Shown in pieces: positions 1 through 13,925 of a DNA stretch of 58,825 nucleotides (its first letter is position 1; the number at the start of each line of letters is the position of its first letter). A program made the position numbers and the translations under genes. The stretch spans positions 1 to 58,825 of the forward strand of contig JAGXIV010000010.1 in NCBI GenBank assembly GCA_024635485.1, written 5' to 3'. The stretch is from a bacterium (GTDB lineage: Bacteria > Patescibacteriota > Gracilibacteria > BD1-5 > UBA6164). The notes below the pieces were generated by a model, which saw only the letters and a list, made by a program, of their open reading frames with translations, was not told where the DNA came from and did not search any database.

Positions 1-2
1 CT

Positions 3-875
3 CAAAACTTTATCCCTCTTTCACCAGAAGCCTACTTTGAAAATATCCTTGCAGAAAACTCGCTCTATACTCGCTACCAAATAAGTTATATGAGTGATGG
101 TTTTAAAATTTCTGGAATTATGAATATTCCGAAAAATATAGACAATGCTCCTCTTCTTATTCTCAATCATGGTTATATTGATACGAGTGTATACACGCTT
201 GGAAGAGGCCTGAAGCGTGAACAAGATTATTTTGCACGTAATGGCTTTGCCGTGCTTCATACAGATTATAGAAACCACGCTTTTTCAGATATTGACGAAA
301 GTTTAAGCTGAACTGGTATGATCCTTCGAAGTAAGAAGTATGGAACTGATGCTATAAATGCTATACTTGCCGTTCAAAAAGCAAAAAGTGATGGAGTTCC
401 TGAACTATGACGAGTTAATAGTGAGTCTGTTGGGATGCTGGGTCATTCTATGTGAGGAGGAGTCACAATGTACTCACTCGTTGCTGCAAATGAGCTCATA
501 GATGCTGCTGTTCTCTATGCTCCAGTACACAGTAATGAATATTATAATTATGAGAGATGGAGTAGTAATAGACTTTTGGGGTCAGAAAAAGAAATACTTG
601 CTTCTGAATTATGAAATCTTGATAATCCTCAAAACTTTATCCCTCTTTCACCAGAAGCCTACTTTGAAAATATAAAAGCTCCTGTACAGATATATTTTGG
701 AACAGATGATGAAAGTTGTCCTGTATCTTGGGGAACAGATATAAAAAATGCTTTAGAGATTGAAAATAAGTCAGCAGAACTAATTATCTATGAGTGAGAA
801 AAGCACGAATTCATTCCTGAATGGAATAATTTCATGCAGTGAAGTGCTGAATTTTTTAGAGAAAATTTGAAGTAA
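3..875 (+). CDS. alpha/beta hydrolase (S9/dienelactone-hydrolase-like), 5' partial
   Basis: Serine hydrolase of the alpha/beta fold, cut by the left edge. The frame is open from base 3 to a TAA at 873. The nucleophile elbow GHSMGG (Ser codon 447-449) has its second last glycine encoded by UGA, followed by an Asp in FGTDD and a His in EKHEF, so Ser-Asp-His are all present. The usual hydrolase opening (SDGFKISGIM, an oxyanion-type NHGY strand) begins near base 90. No signal peptide can be judged because the true start is uncertain. The first 46 bases are identical to bases 628-673 in the same frame, so the left end may be an assembly join or an in-frame duplication. Substrate unknown; the peptidase-versus-esterase choice is open. 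Confidence 0.8.
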
Positions 876-907
876 AAAAAAGACTGAAGTAATTCAGTCT
901 TTTTTTT
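874..907. terminator. bidirectional rho-independent terminator
   Basis: The hairpin agactgaa/ttcagtct is flanked by an A-run on the left and a T-run on the right. It lies between the convergent hydrolase and SIMPL genes and can serve both strands. Confidence 0.85.
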
Positions 908-909
908 AC

Positions 910-1647
910 TTATTTTATTTCATAGCTTATATCTACTGATACACTATATTCAAGCTCACCAGAAGAAATACTTGCACCTCCTCATACAGAGTCCATAGAT
1001 TCAGCCTTTGCCATAGGGTAAATTGGACCATTATATTGTGAAGTACTTTCAGAAATAGAAAGGATTTTTCCAAGCTTTACACCACTGGCATCAGCTATTT
1101 CTTGAGCTTTTGCTTTTGCTTTGGTAATTGCTTCCTTTCTTGCTTCACTGTAGACTCCATCTGTAGCAAGTGTTTCAAAATCTACTCCATTCATTTGTAT
1201 ATTTGGGACTTTAGAAACTGCATCAAGAATACTGTTTGCTATCTCTTCCTCTTTATTTTCTATACGTATAGTAAGAGTTTGATAGGCATTAAATCCATTG
1301 GGAGTCTGTTTTCCATCAATGTAATCAAATGACTGATTTACTGAAAGGTTCTGAGTTTGAATTTTTGATTCCTCAATTCCAGCTTTTTTGAGGATATCTT
1401 TTATTGCATTCACTGTTTGGTTCATTTGAGTATATGCCAGTTCTTGTGTTTCAGCTGCAATTATCTGAGCTCACGCATTGATAATAGTAGTATCAGGAAC
1501 TGATTTTGCTGTGCCTTCACTACTCACTTGAATAGTTCCAAAAGCAGCTTGTCACACTGGACTGACTCTATCTTGACCTGTCGAAATAACTCCAGTAACA
1601 ATAAGTGCAGCACCGAGAATAAGAGACGCAATAATATTATGATTCAT
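910..1647 (-). CDS. SIMPL domain (DUF541) secreted or membrane-anchored protein
   Basis: 245 residues with UGA read as Gly (UGA codons include 982-984). It starts MNHNIIASLILGAALIVTG, a hydrophobic N-terminus acting as signal peptide or membrane anchor, so the bulk should lie outside the membrane. The body matches the SIMPL/DUF541 family: an opening GTIQVSSEGTAKS strand, a central conserved segment near AYTQMNQTVNAIKDILKKAG, and a C-terminal TKAKAKAQEIADASG helix followed by the GKILSISE strand. Family members such as BP26 form oligomeric envelope proteins of unclear function. Convergent with the hydrolase; it shares the terminator at 874-907. The start was chosen as the only in-frame ATG before the hydrophobic segment. 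Confidence 0.85.
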
Positions 1648-1713
1648 AGAAAAATATCTTAAAAAATAAGTAGTACTTATTATAACGATATTTTTAACAA
1701 AAGGTGACAAAAG

Positions 1714-1941
1714 TTATTTTTCTCACCAATTTCCTTCTGCATCTTTTTCATATTTTTTTTCAACGGCTGACCACGCAACTCTATGTGAGACTTCTTCACG
1801 ACTTGAGTCTCATCTTCTATCTTGTGGATTTTTATACTCGTTCCATGCAGAATTATATGCTTCTTTATATATTTCTTGAGCATGTTTTGGAAGGTTATTT
1901 TTTACTCCGTCTGGGAGTGAGGTAATTCTTTCATATGGCAT
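1714..1941 (-). CDS. ChaB family protein
   Basis: 75 residues, MPYERITSLPDGVKNNLPKH then AQEIYKEAYNSAWNEY, which is the ChaB signature (LPxxVxxxLPxHAQxIYxxAFNxAxxxY). ChaB was first named as a regulator of cation transport in E. coli, but its real role is unclear and it is common as a small stand-alone protein. Two of the glycines near the C-terminus (RRGDSS and NWGEK) are UGA codons. In the standard code the gene is broken after residue 43, so it is easily missed. It is followed on the same strand by the SIMPL gene after 66 bases. Confidence 0.85.
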
Positions 1942-2066
1942 AATTTTAAAAATTTAAGAATTAATACATCTATTTTAATAGAAAATTGTAAAAAAAATGT
2001 ATAATTCCGTATATATTCATACAATATATTTCTATATTTATGGTAAAATATTTTTAAAAATATCTA

Positions 2067-2993
2067 GTGGGCATATACGAAGTAATTATAATATGATGAA
2101 GCTATGCTTGAAGTTCTGCAGCACTCACACTCGGGCGTTCTATGAGAAAGACTCTCATTATTGATGCTTGAGAACCCGCAAATAGATTTGCTCCAAAAGC
2201 TCATAATTTTATTAGTCATGATCACAAAAATCCAAGCGATATTCTTCGTGATTGCAAAGCTGATTTAGAGCGTTATAAATGCGTAATAAGTATGACTGAT
2301 ACGGTACATAAAATTGAAAAAATATCTTCAAAAGATGCAAGTTTTAGAGTCATATGTCAGAGTGGAAAAATCTTCGAAACTCAAAAAATAATGCTTACAA
2401 CAGGACTTCTAGATATTCTTCCGAGTATTCCAGGTTTTAAAGAGTGTTGGTGAAAAAGTATTATTCATTGTCCTTATTGCGACTGATTTGAACACAGAAA
2501 TTGTAAAACAGCACTTATTGCTGATGGAGAACTTGCCCTCGAAATGGTTCCACTTATTAAAAGTTGGACTGAAAATCTCACTCTTTTAACGAATGGAACA
2601 TCCAGTCTCAAAGATTCAAAAATATTTAATATCGAAAAACATGATATTCCAGTTTTAGAAAAGAATATCAAAGAAATACATCAGCAAGATGGAGTGATTC
2701 ATAGTGTAGAATTTGAAGATGGAACCAGTGAGTCATTTCAGTTTCTCTATGCTCGTCCACCACATACACTTCACAGCAGTCTCGCAGAAAATATTGGGTG
2801 CAAGATTACTGATGAAGGAAGAATTTGGATTGATGAAAATCATAAAACTTCAGTAATTTGAATTTATGCAGCAGGAGATAACTCATTTGTTTGAAGAAGT
2901 TTAGCACAAGCTATTGCCAATGGATCAAGTGCAGGAATGAGTGTAAACGGAGATTTACTTACAGAAGAATACCATAAACGAATTTGAAAATAA
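2067..2993 (+). CDS. thioredoxin-reductase-like FAD/NAD(P)-dependent oxidoreductase
   Basis: 308 residues, the usual length of the low-molecular-weight thioredoxin reductase family. N-terminal FAD-binding beta-alpha-beta fold: VIIIGGSYAGSSAA at residues 6-19, in which both glycines of the IIIGG step are consecutive UGA codons. The redox pair CPYC lies at residues 135-138 and the C-terminal FAD motif YAAGDN near 267. The CPYC-DGFE context resembles the family of pyridine nucleotide-disulfide oxidoreductases that accept partners other than thioredoxin. The start is a GTG at 2067; an in-frame TAA at 2055 excludes the ATG at 2040. No thioredoxin gene is adjacent. Confidence 0.85.
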
Positions 2994-3039
2994 AAATAAT
3001 GAATTATAATTATTATCATTTATTTATTAAATTTTAAGT

Positions 3040-3462
3040 ATGAATGATACTGCGATACTTATCGGAGTCCATTTTCACTCAGACATAAAAACTGTTTGGA
3101 ATCTGTATACAAAAATAGAACATATAGTAAAATGGAATAGTGCTAATGATGATTGGCATTGTCCTAAAGCTAGTAATAACCTCATAACATGAGGAGAATT
3201 TCATTATATAATGGCTGCTAAAGATGAATCTATGGAATTTGATTTTTGTTGAATATATACAGAAATTATAGATCAAAAGCTCATTGCTTACACTATGAAC
3301 GATGGAAGAAAAATTGAAATAGAATTTCAATCAGATGATCATTGCGTAAATGTATTAGTGGAATTTGAACCTGAAAGTGAGAATAGTAAAGAATTACAAC
3401 AACAGGGTTGGCAAGCAATACTGGATAATTTTAAAAATTATGTAGAAACATTAGATATATAA
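3040..3462 (+). CDS. SRPBCC / AHSA1-like ligand-binding protein
   Basis: 140 residues. It has the pattern of the START/SRPBCC fold in AHSA1-type proteins: an N-terminal strand-helix (FHSDIKTVWNLYTKIEHIVK), the conserved WNSAN and DDW segment, a central series of short strands, and a long C-terminal helix (GWQAILDNFKNYVE) that closes the pocket. These proteins bind small hydrophobic ligands or act as chaperone accessory proteins; the ligand is unknown. Glycines at residues 53 and 73 are UGA codons. Separated from the flavoprotein by 46 bases, so the two may be co-transcribed. Confidence 0.75.
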
Positions 3463-3480
3463 TAAAATTAAAATATAAAA

Positions 3481-3511
3481 AAACTATCTTATTACTAAGA
3501 TAGTTTTTTTT
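3481..3511. terminator. bidirectional terminator between SRPBCC gene and rRNA operon
   Basis: The hairpin aactatctta / taagatagtt has A and T runs on both sides. It ends the SRPBCC transcript on plus and the rRNA-tRNA transcript on minus. Confidence 0.85.
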
Positions 3512-3520
3512 AAATTTATA

Positions 3521-3597
3521 TGGTGGGTTATGTAGGACTCGAACCTACGACCCTCTGCTTGTAAGGCAGATGCTCTCGCCATCTGAGCTAATAACCC
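3521..3597 (-). tRNA. tRNA-Val (anticodon UAC)
   Basis: Complete cloverleaf with a 7-bp acceptor stem, anticodon loop cttacaa (anticodon TAC), TTCGAGTC T-loop and encoded CCA at 3521-3523. It is the last gene of the rRNA operon, downstream of tRNA-Arg. Confidence 0.95.
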
Positions 3598-3616
3598 ATT
3601 TTGTAAGGGAAGAAAA

Positions 3617-3692
3617 TGGTACACGAGACAGGGCTCGAACCTGTGACCTTCGCCTTAGAAGGGCGCTGCTCTTCCAACTGAGCTACTCGTGC
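3617..3692 (-). tRNA. tRNA-Arg (anticodon UCU)
   Basis: Cloverleaf with anticodon loop cttctaa (anticodon TCT, reads AGA/AGG), encoded CCA at 3617-3619 and a G1-U72 wobble closing the acceptor stem. The outer base pair of the anticodon stem is a G-A mismatch. AGA is the dominant Arg codon in this window, so this is a major tRNA, here placed in the rRNA operon. Confidence 0.92.
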
Positions 3693-3751
3693 AAAGAGAT
3701 TCAACTCAAAGCACCACAGTGTAAAAACAATATTTCAAAATTTAATATCAA

Positions 3752-3872
3752 TGTCTTGGCAGCTACCTACTCTCACACATCTACGAGATGCACTACCATC
3801 GGCACAAGTTGACTTAACTGCTGTGTTCGAAATGGGAACAGGTGTACCCCAACCGTTATAACCACCAAGACA
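3752..3872 (-). rRNA. rrf: 5S ribosomal RNA
   Basis: About 120 bases. The two ends, tgtcttggtgg and ctgccaagaca, are complementary (helix I), and the loop with gttcccatttcgaacacagc is the conserved 5S loop C region. Third rRNA of the operon. Confidence 0.93.
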
Positions 3873-3908
3873 TTAACATCAAATTTTCTAAGAGCGTGTT
3901 TTTTTGTC

Positions 3909-3934
3909 AATAATCTGACCTGTCAAAGTTAATT
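3909..3934 (-). other. 23S rRNA processing stem, 3' half
   Basis: In the transcript this stretch, just downstream of 23S, is complementary over about 25 bases to 6940-6968 just upstream of 23S; shared cores are ttaactttgac and tcagattatt. Such flanking duplexes are RNase III sites that excise pre-23S. That RNase III acts here is inferred. Confidence 0.75.
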
Positions 3935-3968
3935 AAAAGAGAAACAATAATAAATACTAGTAAAAAAA

Positions 3969-6903
<2,935 letters not shown>

Positions 6904-7031
6904 ATATAGTTTACACTATTATTCATGTCTCATTTCTCAATTACTTAACTTTGACTGATCAGATTATTTTAAAGGACAAAATAAACAAGATATTAGAAAA
7001 AAACAACAATTAGACACTTTAAGGAAAAATA
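6904..7031 (-). other. 16S-23S internal transcribed spacer, no tRNA
   Basis: A 128-base AT-rich spacer without tRNA-Ile or tRNA-Ala. It contains the upstream strand of the 23S processing stem (6940-6968) and the downstream strand of the 16S processing stem (6978-7003), plus a boxA-like tgtcctttaa in the transcript. Confidence 0.85.
6978..7003 (-). other. 16S rRNA processing stem, 3' half
   Basis: In RNA this strand is complementary to 8580-8605 in the 16S leader: aaaataaaca followed by two non-Watson-Crick positions and atattaga, then an A/T run. The pair brackets 16S and forms the expected RNase III stalk. Confidence 0.75.
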
Positions 7032-8507
<1,476 letters not shown>

Positions 8508-8579
8508 GTAATGCCTATAAAGTATAAATACAATATAGGTCTTTGATTTTTTAGTTTTTTTCCAAAGCACTAAAGGTCA

Positions 8580-8605
8580 TTTTTTTCTAATATTCTGTTT
8601 ATTTT
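8580..8605 (-). other. 16S rRNA processing stem, 5' half
   Basis: The leader strand, which pairs with 6978-7003 across the 16S gene, lies immediately downstream of boxA in the transcript. Confidence 0.75.
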
Positions 8606-8613
8606 AAGGAGCA
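8604..8613 (-). promoter_or_regulatory. boxA antitermination element of the rRNA leader
   Basis: The transcript reads TGCTCCTTAA, close to the boxA consensus TGCTCTTTAACA, between promoter P1 and 16S. NusB/NusE binding at such elements lets RNA polymerase pass rho-dependent termination in rRNA operons. Confidence 0.6.
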
Positions 8614-8635
8614 CTTGCCTTTTGAAAGCTAAGAG

Positions 8636-8663
8636 ATTGTATTTTTAAAGTACTGGAAGTCAA
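8636..8663 (-). promoter_or_regulatory. rRNA promoter P1 (16S-proximal)
   Basis: -35 TTGACT at 8658-8663, 16-base spacer, -10 TACAAT at 8636-8641. An A-run followed by GTT lies just upstream of the -35, resembling an UP element. Confidence 0.75.
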
Positions 8664-8748
8664 AACTTTTTTTCACTTTCTTTTAAGTGTTTTTGACTAA
8701 TGGTATTTTTATGTAAAAATATTGTTTCTCTTTTTCTAAAGCAGGAGG

Positions 8749-8776
8749 ATTGTATAGGTTAAATAGTTTAAGTCAA
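8749..8776 (-). promoter_or_regulatory. rRNA promoter P2 (16S-distal)
   Basis: -35 TTGACT at 8771-8776, 16-base spacer, -10 TACAAT at 8749-8754, with the same A-rich upstream element as P1. The two promoters share about 30 bases of design and lie 113 bases apart, so they look like a duplicated unit. Confidence 0.75.
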
Positions 8777-8835
8777 AACTTTTTTTGAACTTTCTTTTTT
8801 ACCCTTTTAAAACCTATTACTCAAGCTATTTTATA

Positions 8836-8911
8836 TGGTGGGCCTGGTTAGAATTGAACTAACGACCAATCGGTTATGAGCCGACTGCTCTAACCACTGA
8901 GCTACAGGCCC
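8836..8911 (-). tRNA. tRNA with CAU anticodon, probably tRNA-Ile2
   Basis: Cloverleaf with anticodon loop ctcataa (CAT) and encoded CCA. The body (GGGCCTGTAGCTCAGTGGTT, TTGGTCG variable region) resembles bacterial tRNA-Ile2 more than elongator tRNA-Met. If so, its wobble C is modified to lysidine by TilS to read AUA, a very common codon here. The other two CAU tRNAs in the window look like initiator and elongator Met, which supports this assignment. Confidence 0.7.
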
Positions 8912-8942
8912 GCAAATGTTCGGGAAAGCTCATGGATATTTA

Positions 8943-9032
8943 TGGCGGAAAGAGAGGGATTCGAACCCTCGGAACCCGTAAGGGTTCACTCCCTTAGCAG
9001 GGGAGCCCGTTCAGCCACTCTGGCACCTTTCC
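8943..9032 (-). tRNA. tRNA-Ser (anticodon GCU)
   Basis: Class II tRNA with a long variable arm (aaccc/gggtt stem), anticodon loop ctgctaa, G discriminator and encoded CCA at 8943-8945. Confidence 0.95.
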
Positions 9033-9056
9033 ATTTCACTATTCCTAAAACAATAA

Positions 9057-9144
9057 TGGCGGAGAGACAGGGATTCGAACCCTGGGTAACTTGCGCTACG
9101 ACGGTTTTCAAGACCGTTGCTTTCGACCACTCAGCCATCTCTCC
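9057..9144 (-). tRNA. tRNA-Ser (anticodon UGA)
   Basis: Class II tRNA with anticodon loop cttgaaa (anticodon TGA, reads UCA and other UCN), long variable arm, G discriminator and encoded CCA. It decodes serine codons and is unrelated to the reassigned UGA codon. Confidence 0.95.
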
Positions 9145-9198
9145 GAATATTATATATAAGGTAGATAAATCTCTACCTTATATATACATGTTTTTTTA

Positions 9199-9273
9199 TG
9201 GCTCCCCCAATTGGATTCGAACCAATGACCAAACGATTAACAGTCGTCTACTCTACCGCTGAGCTACGGGGGA
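9199..9273 (-). tRNA. tRNA-Asn (anticodon GUU)
   Basis: Cloverleaf with anticodon loop ctgttaa, 5' T1 typical of bacterial tRNA-Asn, G discriminator and encoded CCA at 9199-9201. First gene of the tRNA-rRNA transcript. Confidence 0.94.
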
Positions 9274-9645
9274 ATATTTTATTCCTAAGTTATATTTAGG
9301 AATACTCTATATTTTTTTCATATTCTTTACAGATACTTTATATATTTCATAGGAATCACCGAGAGTGCTGCAACTATCTTATATATGAGTGTATTCCATT
9401 AGAAGAGAAAAAGTATTTCTTTCAAAAAGCAGAGTATTTCAAGAACGAAAAAAGCTTGAGGATTTTATTAGTATTTGACCGTAAGTCAAACTTTTTATGA
9501 TAAAAAAACTTAGTGGTTTTTAGCAAGTTTTTAACAATCAAAATATACATTATTTGAACATAAAAAAAGGAGCTACTATTATGCAGCACCTTGGCCCAAA
9601 CTTAATCAATAAACAGGACTAAATAATCAAAACTCTATAAACAAA
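9274..9645. other. non-coding leader/intergenic stretch between tRNA-Asn and gyrB
   Basis: No convincing gene in about 370 bases. It holds a hairpin tattcctaa/ttaggaata at about 9280-9305 just upstream of tRNA-Asn (possible processing site), the tRNA promoter (9462-9489), and a 12-codon ORF at about 9581 preceded by aaggag that is probably not a gene. Confidence 0.6.
9462..9489 (-). promoter_or_regulatory. promoter of the tRNA-Asn/Ser/Ser/Ile2 (rRNA) transcript
   Basis: -35 TTGACT at 9484-9489, 16-base spacer, -10 TAAAAT at 9462-9467. The AAAAAGTTTGACTT context repeats that of rRNA P1 and P2. Confidence 0.6.
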
Positions 9646-9674
9646 AAACTCACTAATAATATAGTGAGTTTTAA
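9643..9674 (-). terminator. gyrB terminator
   Basis: The hairpin aaactcacta/tagtgagttt is followed on the minus strand by a T-run, 11 bases after the gyrB stop. Confidence 0.85.
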
Positions 9675-9684
9675 GATTTAAAAT

Positions 9685-11598
<1,914 letters not shown>

Positions 11599-11633
11599 AG
11601 TTGTTTTTTTCAGATTAGAATTATACATCTTCT

Positions 11634-11661
11634 AATATAATGAGTCTCAAAACAAGGTCAA
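11634..11661 (-). promoter_or_regulatory. gyrB promoter
   Basis: -35 TTGACC at 11656-11661, 16-base spacer, -10 TATATT at 11634-11639, about 36 bases upstream of the gyrB ATG. Confidence 0.7.
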
Positions 11662-11668
11662 ATTTTAC

Positions 11669-11777
11669 TTTTTTCCAGACGAGACTTTTTTTATCGTGTT
11701 TCTATGAGCAAATTTTTATAGAAATATATGCTAATTCAGTATTTTCATGATTTTCTAAATATTTTTTCCAGACGAGA
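11669..11777. repeat. pair of 16-bp direct repeats upstream of gyrB
   Basis: ttttttccagacgaga occurs at 11669-11684 and 11762-11777, 93 bases apart, starting 7 bases upstream of the gyrB -35. No coding sense in either copy; a regulator-binding pair or a repeat remnant. Confidence 0.7.
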
Positions 11778-11785
11778 AAAATAAA

Positions 11786-11813
11786 AAAACTCACGAGAGA
11801 ACGAGTTTTAGTA
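11786..11813 (-). terminator. terminator of the 11819-12313 gene
   Basis: On the minus strand, an aaaactc/gagtttt hairpin is followed by a T-run, placed just after the TAA of the unknown gene. Confidence 0.65.
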
Positions 11814-11818
11814 TTTAA

Positions 11819-12313
11819 TTAATCTAAAGTTGTTTCTATTAATCAAGAAATCTCTGAAATAGTTTTTCTTCTCTGTATTTCTCATATTAAATAAAGGTAA
11901 CACTCTCTCATTTCTCAAGCATATACATCATCTAGAAAATCTTCAAGTTGGTAATATTCTTCCATATTTTTAAAGAATTGTAATCTCCAGATTAAATATT
12001 CATTTAATAATCAAGCTGGAACTTGAATAAGCTCTTTTTTAAGTCATTCTAGACAAAATCATTTTCATGCAATTACATCAGGGCACTCGATTTCATTTAT
12101 AAGTGTATATGGTAAAAAAATATCCGGTATTCAGTAACACCAAATATTGTTTCAATCAATTTTCAGTAATCATCATTGAGCTAAATCTAATGGAGTACCA
12201 GTTTTTTCTACTATACTATCAGACATCCTAATAAGATTAAATTCCTCTCATTTATAAATAATTACATTATCATCTATTTCAGGAATTAAGTTACTTTCAA
12301 TAGAAGATTTCAT
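11819..12313 (-). CDS. unknown protein, 164 aa
   Basis: Not recognised. Open only with UGA = Gly, and UGA-rich (about a dozen), which marks it as a native gene rather than chance. Acidic N-terminal half, no membrane segment, no signal peptide. Sequence traits are a KTGTPLDLAQGG segment near residue 40, two cysteines (GFCLEG, RECYLY) and a C-terminal helix with basic RRKT. Reminiscent of small cytoplasmic scaffold or immunity-like proteins, but no family can be assigned. Divergent from the next gene with a 62-base AT-rich gap that must hold both promoters. Confidence 0.6.
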
Positions 12314-12375
12314 GTATTATATTTACAAAAAATAAATTATAATTATTATAGTATATGTAAACAAAAAATCAAATC

Positions 12376-12855
12376 ATGAATAAACCTAAATTATATCTCG
12401 ATAGCTTCTCAGACATTAATAATAATATTGGGTATGGGGATATTCAAGAATGTTTTGAAGCTTTAGAGTGAGAGTTTGATAGAAATGAATTTAGTGAACA
12501 TATTGATACAATATTGTGCGACGTATCAAGAAAGAGAGGAGATTATGATACATATAGTTTTATTGTAGATCATAATCTAGAAGCACAATATGATAGAAAA
12601 TGTTATACTATTTGTAGAGACGTGAGAAGCCAATTATGAGAAGCTAGAATATCAGCGAATTTATATTTAATAAAATGAAGTCCTCGTAAAGTAGAGAATA
12701 ATCAAGTATTTGAATACCTCAATATAAGACCTATAGATATAGGAATTTTTATTGAAAATGATGTCAAAGAAATCATAAAATGAGCCTGCAATAATATATG
12801 TTTTGCAGCACATACTTTACTGGATATGCACTGAAACAAATGAAAAAATACTTAA
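12376..12855 (+). CDS. unknown protein, 159 aa
   Basis: Not recognised. Acidic N-terminal half (GDIQECFEALEGEFDRNEFSEH), a central mixed segment with CYTICRDVRSQLGEARISAN, and a C-terminal helix IKGACNNICFAAHTLLD; four or more cysteines. No membrane span. The frame is coherent only with UGA = Gly (glycines at residues 32, 89, 101, 137, 153, 156). The 3' end overlaps the HAD gene start by 16 bases, so translation of the two is likely coupled. Confidence 0.6.
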
Positions 12856-13433
12856 TATTCGACTTTGATGGAGTCTTGGCTGATACCTTTGATTTTTCAC
12901 ATAGGAAAATTTTGGAATCTGGTCATAAAGGAACAAGCGTAGAACAGTGGAAAGCACATCACGATGGAAATGTTTTTGAAACTCCAAATGTGAAGTGAAC
13001 TAGCGAAAGCTGGAATCATTTTCGAGAATTATATTTTCAAGATGTATGTCTCTGCATTCCATTTTTTTCAAAGACTGAGTTAGAAAAACTTTCTCAAGAC
13101 TATACGCTCTTTATTATTTCTAGTAATCGAGAACATTCGATAGAAAAGTATCTCTGTCATCATGAACTCGAATATTTCGCAGAAGTACTTGGATGAGAGT
13201 TTCATAAATCAAAAGTAGAAAAGTTTAAGTATATATTTGAAAAATATAATTTTAGAAAGGATGAGTGTTATTTCATAACAGATACACTCTGAGATATACT
13301 CGAAGGAAATATCGTTTGAGTGGAAACAATTGCCGTTGATTTTTGATTTCACGAAAGAGCGCGACTCCAGAAATGAAATCCTTACAGGATTATCTCAAGT
13401 ACGAAGGAGTTAGATATGATTTTAAAAAGTTAG
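12840..13433 (+). CDS. HAD-superfamily phosphatase/phosphohydrolase
   Basis: 197 residues. HAD motif I DFDGV at residues 8-12 (nucleophile Asp8, acid Asp10), motif II IISSN near 94, a motif III lysine in KVEKFK, and motif IV ITDTLGD near 150. The helical cap between motif I and II is short, as in subfamily IA-like enzymes. Substrate not predictable; typical ones are sugar phosphates or nucleotides. ATG at 12840 was preferred over an upstream ATG at 12798 because it puts motif I at the usual distance from the N-terminus. The next gene starts 1 base after the stop, so this is a tight operon with NUDIX. Confidence 0.88.
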
Positions 13434-13434
13434 T

Positions 13435-13863
13435 ATGTTACACCCAGAAAAACCAGAAAATTTTATTCCCGATATGCAGGTTTCAGAATGAATTTTAGAA
13501 TATGAGTGAAAAATACTTATCGTTCAGCGTTCTGCTCATTGTAGTTCTCCCCTTACTTGGTCAGGTCCTGGTGGGAAGCTTGAAACATGAGAAAGTTTTG
13601 GTACTGCTCTTATTCGAGAATTAGAAGAAGAAATTTGAGTTGATATTTCAAAATACAAAAAAGATAAGGGTTTTAAAAAATACTTTTATTTTTTATGAAA
13701 AAATATAGAAATCCAATTCTATAAAATTTTTTGTGAAACTCTCCCAGAGATTATTTTAAATGATGAACATCAAGACTATCTTTGGGTTGAACCAAGGGAT
13801 GCACTTACTATGAATCTTACTGAAGATTTTGATTTGATACTTGAGGAAATGTATAGCCTTTAA
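13435..13863 (+). CDS. NUDIX hydrolase
   Basis: 142 residues with a complete Nudix box, G-x5-E-x7-REL-x-EE-x-G, starting GGKLETGESF near residue 47 and ending RELEEEIGV; two of its glycines (in LETGES and EEIGVD) are UGA codons. The enzymes cleave nucleoside diphosphates linked to another moiety, in housecleaning of oxidised nucleotides or cofactor turnover. Starts one base after the HAD stop; the HAD, NUDIX and HD genes following each other suggest a nucleotide clean-up operon. The N-terminal QRSAHCSSPLTWSGPGG region resembles MutT/ADP-ribose types; substrate open. Confidence 0.92.
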
Positions 13864-13925
13864 TACAATATTTGCATATTTTATTTATTATTTATAGTAC
13901 ATAAAAATATATCTAATTTTTTATT

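Noticed and set aside
2040-2057. ATG at 2040 as start of the flavoprotein
   Set aside because: It runs into TAA at 2055 after five codons; GTG at 2067 is the first start after it in frame with the FAD motif.
8942-9262. ORF across the tRNA-Ser/Asn cluster ([17 protein letters not shown]...)
   Set aside because: It is the translated complement of tRNA genes, a well-known annotation artefact; similar artefacts occur at 3570-3812, 41961-42185 and 44417-44602.
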